Translations under genes and position numbers: made by a program | The notes under the pieces: generated by a model | The model's database searches: none | What the model was told of the DNA's origin: nothing | The model's input: the letters and a program-made list of their open reading frames with translations, nothing else | From: Ryuthela nishihirai | Lineage: Eukaryota; Arthropoda; Arachnida; Araneae; Heptathelidae | Direction of reading: 5' to 3' | Assembly: GCA_038380435.1 (NCBI GenBank) | Contig: JAWZYU010000731.1 | Span: 1 to 64,000 of the forward strand | Length of the DNA: 64,000 nt | Shown: piece after piece, positions 34,351 through 44,754 of the stretch | Layout: each line of letters begins with the position of its first letter | Position numbering within the stretch: the first letter of the stretch is position 1

Positions 34351-34457
34351 ATCAAGTTTAGGCTGTTCTTCCAACAAATTTCATAAATATCTACGACTGT
34401 GTATTAGACATTTGCATGTGCATTAAAGCAGGGCCGGATGTATCGGGAGGTGACGGG

Positions 34458-34839
34458 TTGGGTTGTTTTACCTCTGAGCGGCACTTTTTTGCACACCATG
34501 GGTTAAATGGCCAGGTCACATGGACCCCGAAGGCTCAGAGAAGTTTGGGGGAGGGGACCCACTGAAACAACTGTTGGGAGACAGATGGTAGTCTCCCGTC
34601 AAGGCCATCCAGCGTGTTATTTAACGTCACAGGGTATGGCTCTCCCGCACACGGGGCCACGGCTTAACGTCCCATCTGACGGGCGGCGGCCTTTCCAAGC
34701 CCATCGGTGTCCCCCACTGACCGTGGGCAGGGCGGGGAATATTGCGGAGATAAATCTCAACACTGACCCAGCTGGGACTCGAACCTGGGAACTACAGATT
34801 ACGAGCCTGGCGCGCTACCGAGTGAGCCACCCCCGCCCC
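34458..34839 (-). mobile_element. tRNA-headed SINE, 1 tail module
   Basis: Reverse copy with a 12-bp target duplication GGAGGTGACGGG (34446–34457) and GGAGGGGACGGG (34840–34851), one mismatch. Confidence 0.92.
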
Positions 34840-35108
34840 GGAGGGGACGGGGATGAGGCCAAGCCATCCTCTTTAAAATATTAGTAAGAGTAATAGAGGG
34901 AAAAAAGTTATAAATTAATGTATATTTCATGCATTTTTCAAGAATTTTTAAAGACCTCTGGAAAGTAGTGGGAATGTTATAGTGCAATGGATATCCAGTC
35001 GTTTATTTTTTCTGAATTCTGACCTTTATGAAATTTTGAATGAATTTTGTGTTTCGAAAACCATTAAGAGACATTCATTTAATCAGAAATTCCCTTTTGT
35101 GCTTTCAG

Positions 35109-35269
35109 TCTATTGATGACAGTGAGACGTCCGATCACCTGGAACAGCGCATTAAGAATTTGAATAATAATTTCACAGCCAGTGTTTACCGAAACGTTTG
35201 CCGTTCGCTCTTTGAAAAAGATAAACTCCTCTTTTCCTTCCTTCTCTCTATTGGCATACTGCGTGGAAA
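35109..35269 (+). CDS. DNAH3: Dynein heavy chain exon h: AAA6
   Basis: 53 codons plus two bases. The exon reads [20 protein letters not shown], then [20 protein letters not shown] and [12 protein letters not shown]. [20 protein letters not shown] is a typical AAA6 block. The last AA of the exon pairs with the first G of the next one to give Lys. Acceptor TTTCAG at 35108, donor GTAAGT at 35270 (exon boundary AA|GTAAGT). Confidence 0.94.
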
Positions 35270-35459
35270 GTAAGTTTCCTTACAATTCTAACTCTTTTAT
35301 AAGCATTATTTTTGGGTAGCATTCATTAAGGCAGTTATAAAAATATATAATGTAAGTTATTGTCTTATTACTGTGAAACTAGGTCTATTCAGTGCCATTG
35401 GTTCAGGAGTATTTCGAACGTTCTGAAACACTTACATGTGCAATTACCCCTCCCTGGAG

Positions 35460-36420
35460 GGGGCGGGGGTGGCTCAGTCGGTAGCGCGCCAGGCTCGTAA
35501 TCTGCAGTTCCCAGGTTCGAGTCCCAGCTGGGTCAGCGTTGAGATTTATCTCCGCAAAAAATCCCCGCCCTACCCACGGTCAGTAGGGGACACCGATGGG
35601 CTTGGAAAGGCCGCCGTCCGTCGTATGGGACGTTAAGCCGTGGCCCCGTGTGCGGGAGAGCCATACCCTGTGCACGTTAAAGAACACGCTGGATGGCCTT
35701 GACGGGAGGCTACCATCTGTCTCCCAACAGCTGTTCCAGTGGGTCCCCTCCCCCAACCTTCTCTGAGCCTTCGGGGTCCATGTGACCTGGCCATTTAACC
35801 CATGGTGTGCAAAAAAGTGCCACTCAGAGGTAAAACAACCCAACGTTAAAGAACACGCTGGATGGCCTTGACGGGGGGCTACCATCTGTCTCCCAACAGC
35901 TGTTCCAGTGGGTCCCCTCCCCCAACCTTCTCTGAGCCTTCGGGGTCCATGTGACCTGGCCATTTAACCCATGGTGTGCAAAAAAAGTGCCGCTCAGAGG
36001 TAAAACAACCCAACGTTAAAGAACACGCTGGATGGCCTTCAAGGAACTGTTGGAACTGTCTGGAACTGTTGGAAATATCTGGAACAGCTGTTGGGAGACA
36101 GATGGTAGCGGAAGGCTACCATCTGTCTCCCAACAGCTGTTCTAGTGGGTCCCCTCCCCCAACCTTCTCTGAGCCATCGGGGTCCATGTGACCTGGCCAT
36201 TTAGCCCATGGTGTGCAAAAAAGTGCCGCTCAGAGGTAAAACAACCCAACGTTAAAGAACACGCTGGATGGCCTTGACGGAAGGCTACCATCTGTCTCCC
36301 AACAGCTGTTCCAGTCGGTCCCCTCCCCCAACCTTCTCTGAGCCTTCTGGGTCCTTGTGGCCTGGCCATTTAGCCCATGGTGTGCAAAAAAATACCGCTC
36401 ATAGGTAAAACAACCCAAAA
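35460..36420 (+). mobile_element. tRNA-headed SINE, 4 tail modules, one rearranged
   Basis: Perfect 14-bp target duplication ACCCCTCCCTGGAG at 35446–35459 and 36421–36434. Modules start near 35677, 35844, 36013 and 36249. The third is rearranged: GGAACTGTTGGAACTGTC-type repeats followed by a perfect palindrome at 36082–36142. The single target duplication around all four modules shows they arrived, or grew, as one insertion. Confidence 0.93.
36082..36142. repeat. Perfect 28-bp inverted repeat with 5-nt spacer
   Basis: GAACAGCTGTTGGGAGACAG…GGTAGC (36082–36109) pairs completely with 36115–36142 around the spacer GGAAG. It is a SINE tail fold-back, probably from template switching. Confidence 0.92.
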
Positions 36421-36434
36421 ACCCCTCCCTGGAG

Positions 36435-36786
36435 CTTAACGTTTAATCTTGTCCCCCCCCCCCCCCGCCGCTAAGTCTAACTGAATCATCTCCTCCCCAT
36501 TTATGCTTTGGCAAGTTTTTACATTAAATCCCCCACCCCTCTTTCAAACCCTTTGCATCCCCCCCCCCCGAAATCTAATAAAGCGCTGGCGAAAATAGTA
36601 AAAATGTAACAAAATTAATACTCCTTATACAATCTCAATATTCTCGAAATATTTCCGAAATAAATAATATATCAAATACACTTAAAATAAATTAAGAAAT
36701 AAATGGGGGGGAAAAAACACGATAATATAAAACTATGACGATATAAATGCACAAAAGTTATGTACAGTGTGTAACATACGGCGCAG
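36435..36786. other. Intron remainder with C14 and C11 runs
   Basis: Two C runs at 36453–36466 and 36559–36569 in otherwise AT-rich sequence. No gene recognised. Confidence 0.6.
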
Positions 36787-36918
36787 GATGATCTGGCAAC
36801 TTTCGTATCACGTGACACGAAAGTTGCCAGATCACTAATTTCTAAAAAAATCGTTGCCAGATATTTTTGCTGAATTTTGTAATCAACCATAGCGTTCGGA
36901 TACTTTTTTGAGCGACTG
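36787..36918. mobile_element. Tc1-like MITE, left-truncated
   Basis: It begins at GATGATCTGGCAACTTTCGT, passes the CACGTG-centred palindrome and ends GAGCGACTG followed by TA at 36919–36920. The left third of the monomer is missing. Confidence 0.82.
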
Positions 36919-37232
36919 TACAGTAAGCAAATGAATGGTGCTGTTACCGATATATGCAAATACGTCGAATGTTAAAAACGGGCGTTTCGAAGCTGTTCTC
37001 CAGTTCTCCTGCGATGGGAAGTTTTCCAGATAGAAAATTTATTGGATGTGTTTGCCAGACATTATTCATTGGAAGAAATGCTGTGGCGATCTTATAGGTC
37101 TTCTCGGGGTAGGACAAAGTCAAGTAGGTATTGCCAGATGTCTTATTGTGAGTTATTGAGTGGTGTATAGACTTTAGCAGAGATTCCAAAAAGGACATAG
37201 CACATCCAGACGATTCAGTAATAGAAGACGAT
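36919..37232. other. Intron remainder, nothing recognised
   Basis: No repeat or gene recognised. Confidence 0.45.
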
Positions 37233-37473
37233 GGGTTGGGTTGTTTTACCTCTGAGCGGCACTTTTTTGCACACCATGGGCTAAATGGCCAGGTCACATG
37301 GACCCCGAAGGCTCAGAGAAGTTTGGGGGAGGGGACCCACTGGAACAACTCTTGCGAGACAGATGGTAGCCTCCCATCAAGGCCATCCAGCGTGTTCTTT
37401 AACGTGCACAGGGTATGGCTCTCCCGCACACGGGCCACGGCTTAACGTCCCATCCGACGGACGGCGGCCTTTC
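37233..37473 (-). mobile_element. tRNA-headed SINE, 5'-truncated, 1 tail module
   Basis: Tail and part of the body, up to CGACGGACGGCGGCCTTTC. The sequence then turns back on itself (AAGGCGGCCGTCCGTCG), leaving a short imperfect palindrome at the truncation point. Confidence 0.88.
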
Positions 37474-37552
37474 AAGGCGGCCGTCCGTCGTGCGGAAAGA
37501 AAATACGTCGTGCGTATATAAACGTCGTGCATAAATAAACGTCCGTCGTGCG
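37474..37552. repeat. Degenerate GTCGTGC-type short repeats
   Basis: CGTCGTGCG and CGTCGTGCATAAATAAACG occur four times with ATAAA-type spacers, filling the gap between the truncated SINE and the hairpin. Confidence 0.7.
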
Positions 37553-37607
37553 TATAGAAAAATGTTTAGTACACGGTCTCCAACCGTGTACTAAACATTT
37601 TTCTATA
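37553..37607. repeat. Perfect 25-bp hairpin
   Basis: Arms 37553–37577 (TATAGAAAAATGTTTAGTAC…) and 37583–37607 are exact reverse complements around the 5-nt loop CTCCA. They are neither SINE nor MITE sequence. Confidence 0.93.
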
Positions 37608-37748
37608 CTTGAAAACACCAAATTCACCTCTTCCTGCGTTTAAAGTATTATAAAAAAAAACAACATACATTGTAATATATAAGGGTCTGAAAGGGTTAAA
37701 TCATTATAGTAATAAAATGACTATTTTATAAACTATTTTATAAACTAG

Positions 37749-37906
37749 GGGCAAAATATGTGAAGAGAGTTGGAGGTTTCTTCTAACTGGTGGAGTGGCT
37801 CTCGATAATCCATATCCCAATCCAGGACCTGATTGGTTGACTGACAAAGCTTGGTCAGAAATTGTAAGAGCTTCGAGTTTACCAAACCTGAAAGGCTTGA
37901 TGGAAC
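37749..37906 (+). CDS. DNAH3: Dynein heavy chain exon i: AAA6, WRFLLTGG segment
   Basis: After one base that completes Lys, the frame is GKICEESWRFLLTGGVALDN, then PYPNPGPDWLTDKAWSEIVR and ASSLPNLKGLME. WxFLLTGG and WL-DKxWxEI are conserved AAA6 features. Acceptor AAACTAG at 37748 (a short, AT-rich tract rather than a strong pyrimidine run), donor GTAAGT at 37907. It ends with a single C of a split His codon. An unusual perfect hairpin lies about 140 bp upstream in the intron. Confidence 0.93.
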
Positions 37907-38116
37907 GTAAGTAGATCAGTTGCTTTTCTTGGAATGATACCATTAAAATATTCAAAATATAATAAAAAGTATACTCTAGCTTTGTCATGGAATGGTGTTA
38001 AATTTCAAATCCTGGATGTCACAGTATCAAATAATTTCCTTCCCCTCAATTCTAATGAAGTGGACATTTTAGCAGTTGATTTTCGATCAGTTATGGTATG
38101 TTATTTTATGGCTTAG

Positions 38117-38504
38117 TTGGGTTAGGTTGGTTTACCTCTGAGCGGCACTTTTCTGCACACCATGGGCTAAATGGCCAGGTCACAAGGACCCCGAAGGCTC
38201 AGAGAAGGTTGGGGTAGGAGACCCACTGGGACAGCTGTTGGGAGACAGATGGTAGCCTTCCGTCAAGGCCATCCAGCGTGTTCTTTAACGATCACAGGGT
38301 ATGGCTCTCCCGCACACGGGGCCACGTCTTAACGTCCCATCCGACGGACGGTGGCCTTTCCAAACCCATCGGTGTGCCCTACTGACCGTGGGCAGGGCGG
38401 GGAATTTTGCGGAGATAAATCTCAACGCTGACCCAGCTGGGACTCGAACCTGGGAACTGCAGATTACGAGCCTGGCGTGCTACCGACTGAGCCACCCCCG
38501 CCCC
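38117..38504 (-). mobile_element. tRNA-headed SINE, 1 tail module
   Basis: Reverse copy with a perfect 11-bp target duplication TTATGGCTTAG at 38106–38116 and 38505–38515. Confidence 0.94.
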
Positions 38505-38515
38505 TTATGGCTTAG

Positions 38516-38962
38516 TAAATGTGGCTCCTTTGTGACTCTTTTTATCGGGCTTTCATTTAAAACAGTATTTTTCTCAGAAACATTCAAAGATAATGACAAT
38601 CCAAGCCTGGAGATTTTTACAATGGAGATTGAGTTACTTGGCCATAGATCTCATTTAGGGAGAAATATTTTTATGAACAAAACTGGTTATCACAAGAATT
38701 TATCTCAATAGCGAAAGCGAGTTATTATACAATGGATTTAACATATCAATCTATTGATTAGTAATTTCATCTGGGAATCAATTTTGTGGCATTCGATCAG
38801 AAGATAAGTCACCAGATTCTTCAAAAATAAACATTTTTTTTTTCTTATTTAAAATCCGTTTTGCATCTCAATGAGTTTTCAGGTTGACATTCAGAAACTG
38901 ATAACATTTGCAGTAGTTAAAGCAGTAAGCTCATCTTTTAATGTTTTGTAATAAAAATAAAA
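38516..38962. other. Intron remainder, nothing recognised
   Basis: AT-rich. The open frame crossing from the SINE into this region (38301–38711) is a chance read-through. Confidence 0.5.
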
Positions 38963-39032
38963 ATAAATACCCCCTCAAGCAGCTGCTTGCCACAGAGGTC
39001 TGACAGGGGCCTGTCAGTTTATATGACACAGT
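38963..39032 (-). mobile_element. Second SINE family, 3' fragment
   Basis: CAAGCAGCTGCTTGCCACAG and CTGTCAGTTTATATGACAC match the end of the copy at 29573. An AAATAAATA tail lies on its left. The abundant SINE begins exactly where it stops. Confidence 0.75.
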
Positions 39033-39927
39033 GGGGCGGGGGTGGCTCAGTCGGTAGCGCGCCAGGCTTGTAATCTGTAGTTCCCAAGTTCGAGTCCCAG
39101 CTGGGTCAGCGTTGAGATTTATCTCCACAAACTTCCCCGCCCTGCCCACGGTCAGTAGGAGACACCGATGGTCTTGGAAAGGCAGCCGTCCGTCGGATGG
39201 GACGTTAAGCCGTGGCCCGGTGTGCAAAAGAGCTATACCCTGTGCACGCTAAAGAACACGCTGGATGGCCTTGACGGGAGGCTACCATCTGTCTCCCAAC
39301 AGCTGTTCCAGTGGGTCCCCTCCCCCAACCTTCTCTGAGCGTTCGGGGTCCATGTGACCTGGCCATTTATCCCATGGTGTGCAAAAAAGTGCCGCTCAGA
39401 GGTAAAACAACCCAACGTTAAAGAACACGCTGGATGGCCTTGACGGGAGGCTACCATCTGTCTCCCAACAGCTGTTCCAGTGGGTCCCCTCCCCCAACCT
39501 TCTCTGAGCCTTCGGGGTCCATGTGACCTGGCCATTTAGCCCATGGTGTGCAAAAAAGTGCCGCTCAGAGGTAACACAACCCAACGTTAAAGAACACGCT
39601 GGATGGTCTTGATGAAAGGCTACCATCTGTCTCCCAACAGCTATTCCAGTGGGTCCCCTCCCCCAACCTTCTTTGAGCCTTCGTGGTCCATGTGACCTGG
39701 CCATTTAGCCCATTGTGTGCAAAAAAGTGCCGCTCAGAGGTAAAACAATCCAACGTTAAAGAACACACTGGATGGCCTTGACGGGAGGCTACCATCTGTC
39801 TCCCTACAGCTGTTCCAGTGGGTCCCCTCCCCGAACCTTCTCTGAGCCTTCGGGGTCCATGTGACCTGGCCATTTAGCCCATGGTGTGCCAAAAAGTGCC
39901 GCTCAGAGGTAAAACAACCCAACCCAA
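39033..39927 (+). mobile_element. tRNA-headed SINE, 4 tail modules
   Basis: A complete head, then modules starting near 39248, 39416, 39585 and 39755. The tail ends CAACCCAACCCAAA. No clear target duplication. Confidence 0.9.
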
Positions 39928-39948
39928 ATCATATATTATTCGACCGAC

Positions 39949-40001
39949 TTCCTTTCCAAGCCCATTGGTGCCGAACCTGGGAACAACAGATTTCGATCCT
40001 G
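39949..40001 (-). mobile_element. SINE relic with internal deletion
   Basis: CTTTCCAAGCCCATTGGTG is joined directly to CCGAACCTGGGAACAACAGA, two blocks that lie about 75 bp apart in intact copies. Short and diverged. Confidence 0.55.
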
Positions 40002-40186
40002 GAGCAGTGAGAAACACTCCAGTGGGCTAAGAACAAATTATTAGACACTGATCAATGTTAATCATGCAGACAAAAAACAAATGAATCCATATTATCCATT
40101 AAGAATATTTTTTTATGTAATGAAAACACATGTAAAATATATCATCGGTTTTAGTTTCAATTAGATTTGTACATTCCTTTATTCAG

Positions 40187-40341
40187 ATGTGAAAGAGAAT
40201 TTAACGATGTGGAAATCCGTGTATGATTCACCGAACCCTCATGAAGCAGAATACCCTGAGCCGTTGACAGAACTCGAAGGTTTGCACAGGATGGTCGTAT
40301 TGCGATGTCTTCGCCCTGATAAACTCATTCCAGCAGTGCAG
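40187..40341 (+). CDS. DNAH3: Dynein heavy chain exon j: end of AAA6
   Basis: Two bases complete His, then VKENLTMWKSVYDSPNPHEA and LHRMVVLRCLRPDKLIPAVQ. W-xxYDSxxPH and RCLRPDKxxPAxQ are conserved dynein signatures. Acceptor TTCAG at 40186, donor GTAAAA at 40342, phase 0 end. A SINE starts about 50 bp after the donor. Confidence 0.95.
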
Positions 40342-40391
40342 GTAAAATACATGCAGTTTCACATCTTCTTATGTTTTACGTATGCTTATAA

Positions 40392-40946
40392 GGGGTGGGG
40401 GTGGCTCAGTCGGTAGCGCGCCATACTCGTAATCTGTAGTTCCCAGGTTCGAGTCCCAGCTGGATCAGCGTTGAGATTTATCTCCGCAATAATTCCCCGT
40501 CCTGCCCACGGTCAGTAGGGGACACCGATGGGCTTGGAAAGGCTGCCGTCCGTCGGGTGGGACGTTAAGCCGTGGCCCTGTGTGCGGGAGAGCTATACCC
40601 TGTGCACGTTAAAGAACACGCGGGATGGCCTTGACGGGAGGCTATCTCCCAACAGCTGTTCCAGTGAGTCCCCTTCCCCAACCTTCTCTCATCCTTTGGA
40701 GTTCTTGTGACCTAGCCATTTAGCCCATGGTGTGCAAAAAAGTGCCGCTCAGAGGTAAAACAACCCAACGTTAAAGAACACGCTGGATGGCCTTGACGGG
40801 AGGCTACCATCTGTCTCCCAACAGCTGTTCCAGTGGGTCCCCTCCCCCAACCTTCTCTGAGCCTTTGGGGTCCATGTGACGTGGCCATTTAGCCCATGGT
40901 GTGCAAAAGAGTGCCGCTCAGAGGTAAAACAACTCAACCCAACCCA
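40392..40946 (+). mobile_element. tRNA-headed SINE, 2 tail modules
   Basis: Head GGGGTGGGGGTGGCTCAGTC; modules start near 40607 and 40769. The first module is shortened (GAGGCTATCTCCC lacks CCATCTG). It begins about 50 bp after the exon j donor. Confidence 0.9.
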
Positions 40947-41228
40947 GAGGCAGGGGGATGTGACGGAATGCCATACTAGGCATCCACAACTGATGACCCC
41001 GGACAAGGTCGTTTTATCACACTGAAGAAATGCCTCATCACGTAGCCTTGACGACGAAGCTGCGTTGTCCACTCTAAGGAATATCACACTTCACCTTTAG
41101 CATTCAAACTATTAGAGTGTGCATGAAGGACGAATGTTTGTGATCTCACAACGCTTTCAGAGTGCGATGACGTAGCTCGAATGCAATTTATTCTTAAGTA
41201 TGGCATCTAGGCTCAATGGTCATCAGTA

Positions 41229-41444
41229 CAGTCGCTCAAAAAAGTATCCGAACACTATGTTTGATTACAGAATTCATAAAAAATATCTGGCAACGATTTT
41301 TTTAGAGATTAGCGATCTGGCAACCTTCGTGTCACGTGACACGAAGGTTGCCAGATCACTAATCTCTAAAAAAAATCGCTGCCAGATATTTTTTCTGAAT
41401 TCTGTATTCAACCAAAGTGTTCGGATACTTTTTTTGAGAGACTG
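41229..41444. mobile_element. Tc1-like palindromic MITE, complete monomer
   Basis: 216 bp with inverted ends CAGTCGCTCAAAAAAGTATC and TTTTTTTGAGAGACTG, TA at both sides. The centre GGCAACCTTCGTGTCACGTG continues symmetrically (a perfect CACGTG-centred palindrome). Confidence 0.9.
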
Positions 41445-41609
41445 TACACAGAGATTTTAAAGGTGATTCACTTGATTAAATACCACTACCTGTGAAATCC
41501 GTTTTTATGTTCAATACATAGCGATTGAGAAACAGAGCTCTTTCAAAATAACTAATCAATTGTGTAATATTTAAATTATAATTTTTCATTAAGAACAGTT
41601 ACTCTTTAG

Positions 41610-41816
41610 GATTTTGTAGTGAAAAATTTGGACCACTCCTTCATTGAGCCCCCCACTTTCGATCTCGTTGGTTCTTACGCTGATTCGACATGTTGCACAC
41701 CTCTCATCTTCATCTTATCCCCTGGGGCTGACCCGATGGCTGCTTTGCTGAAATTTGGAGAGGACAGACTATACACAGGAAATAAGATTCAGACCATTTC
41801 TTTGGGACAAGGACAG
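41610..41816 (+). CDS. DNAH3: Dynein heavy chain exon k: LSPGADPM segment
   Basis: 69 codons, phase 0 at both ends: DFVVKNLDHSFIEPPTFDLV, then CCTPLIFILSPGADPMAALL and KIQTISLGQGQ. The FIEPPxFDL, PLIFxLSPGADPMAxLLKF and SLGQGQ blocks are diagnostic, and the GADPM form points to the DNAH3/7/12 group. Acceptor CTTTAG at 41609, donor GTAAGA at 41817. Tc1-like MITEs flank the exon closely: one ends about 165 bp before it and another starts 24 bp after it. Confidence 0.96.
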
Positions 41817-41840
41817 GTAAGAAGTTTCTTTCTTATTGTA

Positions 41841-42492
41841 CAGTCGCTCAAAAAAGTATCCGAACACTATGGTTGATTACAGAATTCAGAAAAAATATTT
41901 GGCAACGATTTTTTTTTTAGAAATTAGCGATCTGGGAACCTTCCTGTCACGTGACTACAGAATTCAGAAAAAATATCTGGCAACGATTGTTTTTAGAAAT
42001 TAGTGATCTGGCAACCTTCGTGTCACGTGATTACAGAATTCAGGAAAAATATCTGGAGCGTGTACAGCAACTGTACACGCTCCAGTTACCGTTCACAGCA
42101 AACTGGAGCGTGTGCAGTAACTTCATACGCTCCAGTTTGCTGTGAACGGTAACTGCACACGCTCAATATTTCCGTGAGTGAGCCCACACGATCTAGTATC
42201 AAAATAATATGACCACCTACAGTCGCTCAAAAAAGTATCCGAACACTATGGTCGATTACAGAATTCAGAAAAAATATTTGGCAACGATTTTTTTTTTTGA
42301 AATTAGTGATCTGGCAACCTTCGCGTCACGTGACACTTTAAGGTCACGCGTTTTGAGCGTGTGCAATAACTACACACGCTTCAGTTTGCTGAGAACGGTA
42401 ACTAGAGTGTGTCCAGTTGCTGTACACGCTCCAGATATTTTTCCTGAATTCTGTAATCAACCAAAGTGTTCGGATACTTTTTTGAGCGACTG
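41841..42492. mobile_element. Compound Tc1-like MITE, inverted order
   Basis: Same parts as at 27414–28020 but in the opposite orientation, with an extra partial monomer. Half-monomers come first, then the hairpin segment (CTGGAGCGTGTACAGCAACT…), ATATGACCACC TACAGTCGCTC, and a damaged last monomer. TA flanks at 41839–41840 and 42493–42494. It starts 24 bp after the exon k donor. Confidence 0.85.
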
Positions 42493-42747
42493 TACATTCT
42501 TTTATGTGTGAATAATTTAAAACTTTCTTTGCTGTGCTGATATATTTTATGGTTTTTTTTTATTTTTTTTAATCTGTTTTGCACTTTATTTGTTACTTAG
42601 TCAGTTAAATAAGCTGAGGACAAAGTTCGAAAATTTAGAAAAAGTAGCAAATTTTTGAAAGAAAGCAATCCCTAGTAGCAGTGGAAAGTATCGTGCAGTT
42701 TCTATTCAGTTCTAAAATATATAAATTTGTTTTACTACCAAGTTTAT

Positions 42748-43470
42748 GGGGCAGGGGTGGCTCAGACGGTAGCGCGCCAGGCTCCTAATCTGTAGTTCCC
42801 AGGTTGGAGTCCCAGCTGGGTCAGCGTTGAGATTTATCTTCGCAAAATTCCCCGCCCTGCCCGCTGTCAGTAGGGGACACCGATGGGCTGGGAAAGGCCG
42901 CCGTCCGTCGGATGAGACGTTAAGCCGTGTCTCCGTGTACGGGAGAGCCATACCCTGTGCACGTTAAAGAACACGCTGGATGGCCTTGACGGGAGGCTAC
43001 CATCTGTCTCCCAACAGCTGTTCCAGTGGGTCCCCTCCCCCAACCTTCTCCGAGCCTTCGGGGTCCATGTGACCTGGCCATTTAGCCCATGGTGTGCAAA
43101 AAAATGCCGCTCAGAGGTAAAATAACCCAACGTTAAAGAACACGCTGGATGGCCTTGACGAGAGGCTACCATCTGTCTCCCAACAGCTGTTCCAGTGGGT
43201 CCCCTCTCCCAACCTTCCCTGAGCCTTCGGGGTCCTTGTGACCTGGCCATTTAGCCCATGGTGTGCAAAAAAGTGCCGCTCAGAGGTAAAACAACCCAAC
43301 GTTAAAGAACACACTGGATGGCCATGACGGGAGGCTACCATCTGTCTCCCAACAGCTGTTCCAGTGGGTCCCCTCTCCCAACCTTCTCTGAGCCTTCGGG
43401 GTCCTTGTGACCTGGCCATTTAGCCCATGGTGTGCAAAAAAGTGCCGCTCAGAGGTAAATCAACCCAACA
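42748..43470 (+). mobile_element. tRNA-headed SINE, 3 tail modules
   Basis: Perfect 14-bp target duplication ACTACCAAGTTTAT at 42734–42747 and 43471–43484. Modules start near 42962, 43131 and 43300. Confidence 0.95.
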
Positions 43471-43484
43471 ACTACCAAGTTTAT

Positions 43485-43792
43485 ATGAATGTAACCCTTC
43501 CGTAAATCAAATATTATTTGTAGTTTGCACTGATGATTTCATATGAATGCTTTTTTACCTCTGTGCTCAGATATTTATTTTTTGTTTCACTGAATATTTG
43601 TGAGTTGGAGAGAAACTTTGTAGATTGTAAAATTAATCAAGTTTTGCCGTTCTGTCAAAGTTATATATTTAGATTTTTTTAATTATTAACTGCTATTATA
43701 AATTTTTTATTTCGATTAAATATTTTCAGAAAATATATGGTTAATATATGTAATCATTTGTTCATAAATAGTTTTCTTGTGTTAATATTTAG
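43485..43792. other. Intron end before exon l
   Basis: AT-rich with no recognised element, ending in the acceptor ATTTAG. Confidence 0.5.
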
Positions 43793-43909
43793 GGTCCCAT
43801 TGCGAAATCCATGATAGATGCAGCATTGAAGGATGGTTCGTGGGTTGTTCTGCAGAACTGCCACCTTGCTACCAGTTGGATGACGACTTTAGAAACCATT
43901 TGTGAAGAA
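43793..43909 (+). CDS. DNAH3: Dynein heavy chain exon l: last exon seen in the window
   Basis: 39 codons, phase 0 at both ends: [20 protein letters not shown] and [19 protein letters not shown]. It continues SLGQGQ of the previous exon as SLGQGQGPIA, exactly as in known dyneins. Acceptor ATTTAG at 43792. The donor is GTATTG at 43910, weaker than the other donors. The next expected coding segment (an FRLWLTS-like block) is not found before 46.26 kb nor inside the satellite. Confidence 0.93.
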
Positions 43910-44105
43910 GTATTGATCGTTTTATATTACTCTTTAATACCTATTTATTGTTCCTTAAGGCTCTAAAATAGTTTAGACAACACATATACAACCTGACTAC
44001 GATATACCCAAAACCTAAGAAATTATTAAATTTTTTGGCATTTCCAAAACTCATTCCCTTCGAAGTACCAAAAAGACACTAAACTTTTTAAAATATTTTT
44101 CAAGT

Positions 44106-44494
44106 TGTTTGGGTTGTTTTACCTCTGAGCGGCACTTTTTTGCACACCATGGGCTAAATGGCCAGATCACAAGGACCCCGAAGGCTCAGAGAAGGTTGGG
44201 GGAGGGGACCCACTGGAACAGCTGTTGGGAGACAGATGGTAGCCTCCCGTCAAGGCCATCCAGCGTGTTCTTTAACGTGCACAGGGTATGGCTCTCCCGC
44301 ACACAGAGCCACGGCTTAACGTCCCATCCGACGGACGGTGGCCTTTCCAAGCCCATCGATGCCCCCTACTGACTGTGGGCATGGCGGGGAATTTTGCGGA
44401 GATAAATCTCAACGCTGACCCAGCTAGGACTCGAACCTGGGAACTACAGATTACGAGCCTGGCGCGCTACCGACTGAGCCACACACCCGCCACC
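44106..44494 (-). mobile_element. tRNA-headed SINE, 1 tail module
   Basis: Reverse copy with a perfect 11-bp target duplication ATTTTTCAAGT at 44095–44105 and 44495–44505. The leader reads CACACACCCGCCACC, an altered GC-rich start. Confidence 0.93.
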
Positions 44495-44754
44495 ATTTTT
44501 CAAGTGAAATCAGTGCAAGCGTAAGCGTCATCACTAAAGCCAAATACTGCAAATCTGCCATGAATCCTTCAAGGCTTTATTTTCGGACCATTGCCATTCG
44601 TTATCTATATTAATGATATCAAAAGTTCAAAAATAACCTTTTATATTCATTTTCACACAGTTTAATATAGTTATAATATGCACCATTACTGTTTTATACT
44701 GTGTTGCGTTAAATTAGGTGAACAAATATAGAAATAACTTTATGATCATTCCAA

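Larger units (their letters stand above)
460..43909 (+). other. DNAH3: Axonemal dynein heavy chain gene (DNAH3-like), internal part, 12 exons
   Basis: Twelve exons on the + strand join, with every phase matching, into 1998 nt (666 codons) without a stop. The joined protein runs in the order of a dynein heavy chain motor: distal stalk coiled coil CC2, AAA5, AAA6 and the start of the C-terminal region. Diagnostic motifs are LGGEKQRW, RRWPLMIDPQGQA, PVLLENVSEELDPILEP, TLLNFMITPLGLQDQLLGIV, WRFLLTGG, LRCLRPDK, LSPGADPMAALLKF, SLGQGQGPIAK and [14 protein letters not shown]. Such proteins power ciliary and flagellar beating as minus-end microtubule motors; in arthropods they are usually used in sperm and sensory cilia. 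The GADPM and [10 protein letters not shown] forms fit the single-headed DNAH3/7/12 group. Segments such as AWSEIVRASSLP and KGLMEHVKENL look closest to DNAH3 as I remember it, so the paralogue is less certain than the family. The gene continues beyond both visible ends: exons for the tail, linker and AAA1–4 lie upstream, and the C-terminal exons downstream. Confidence 0.9.
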
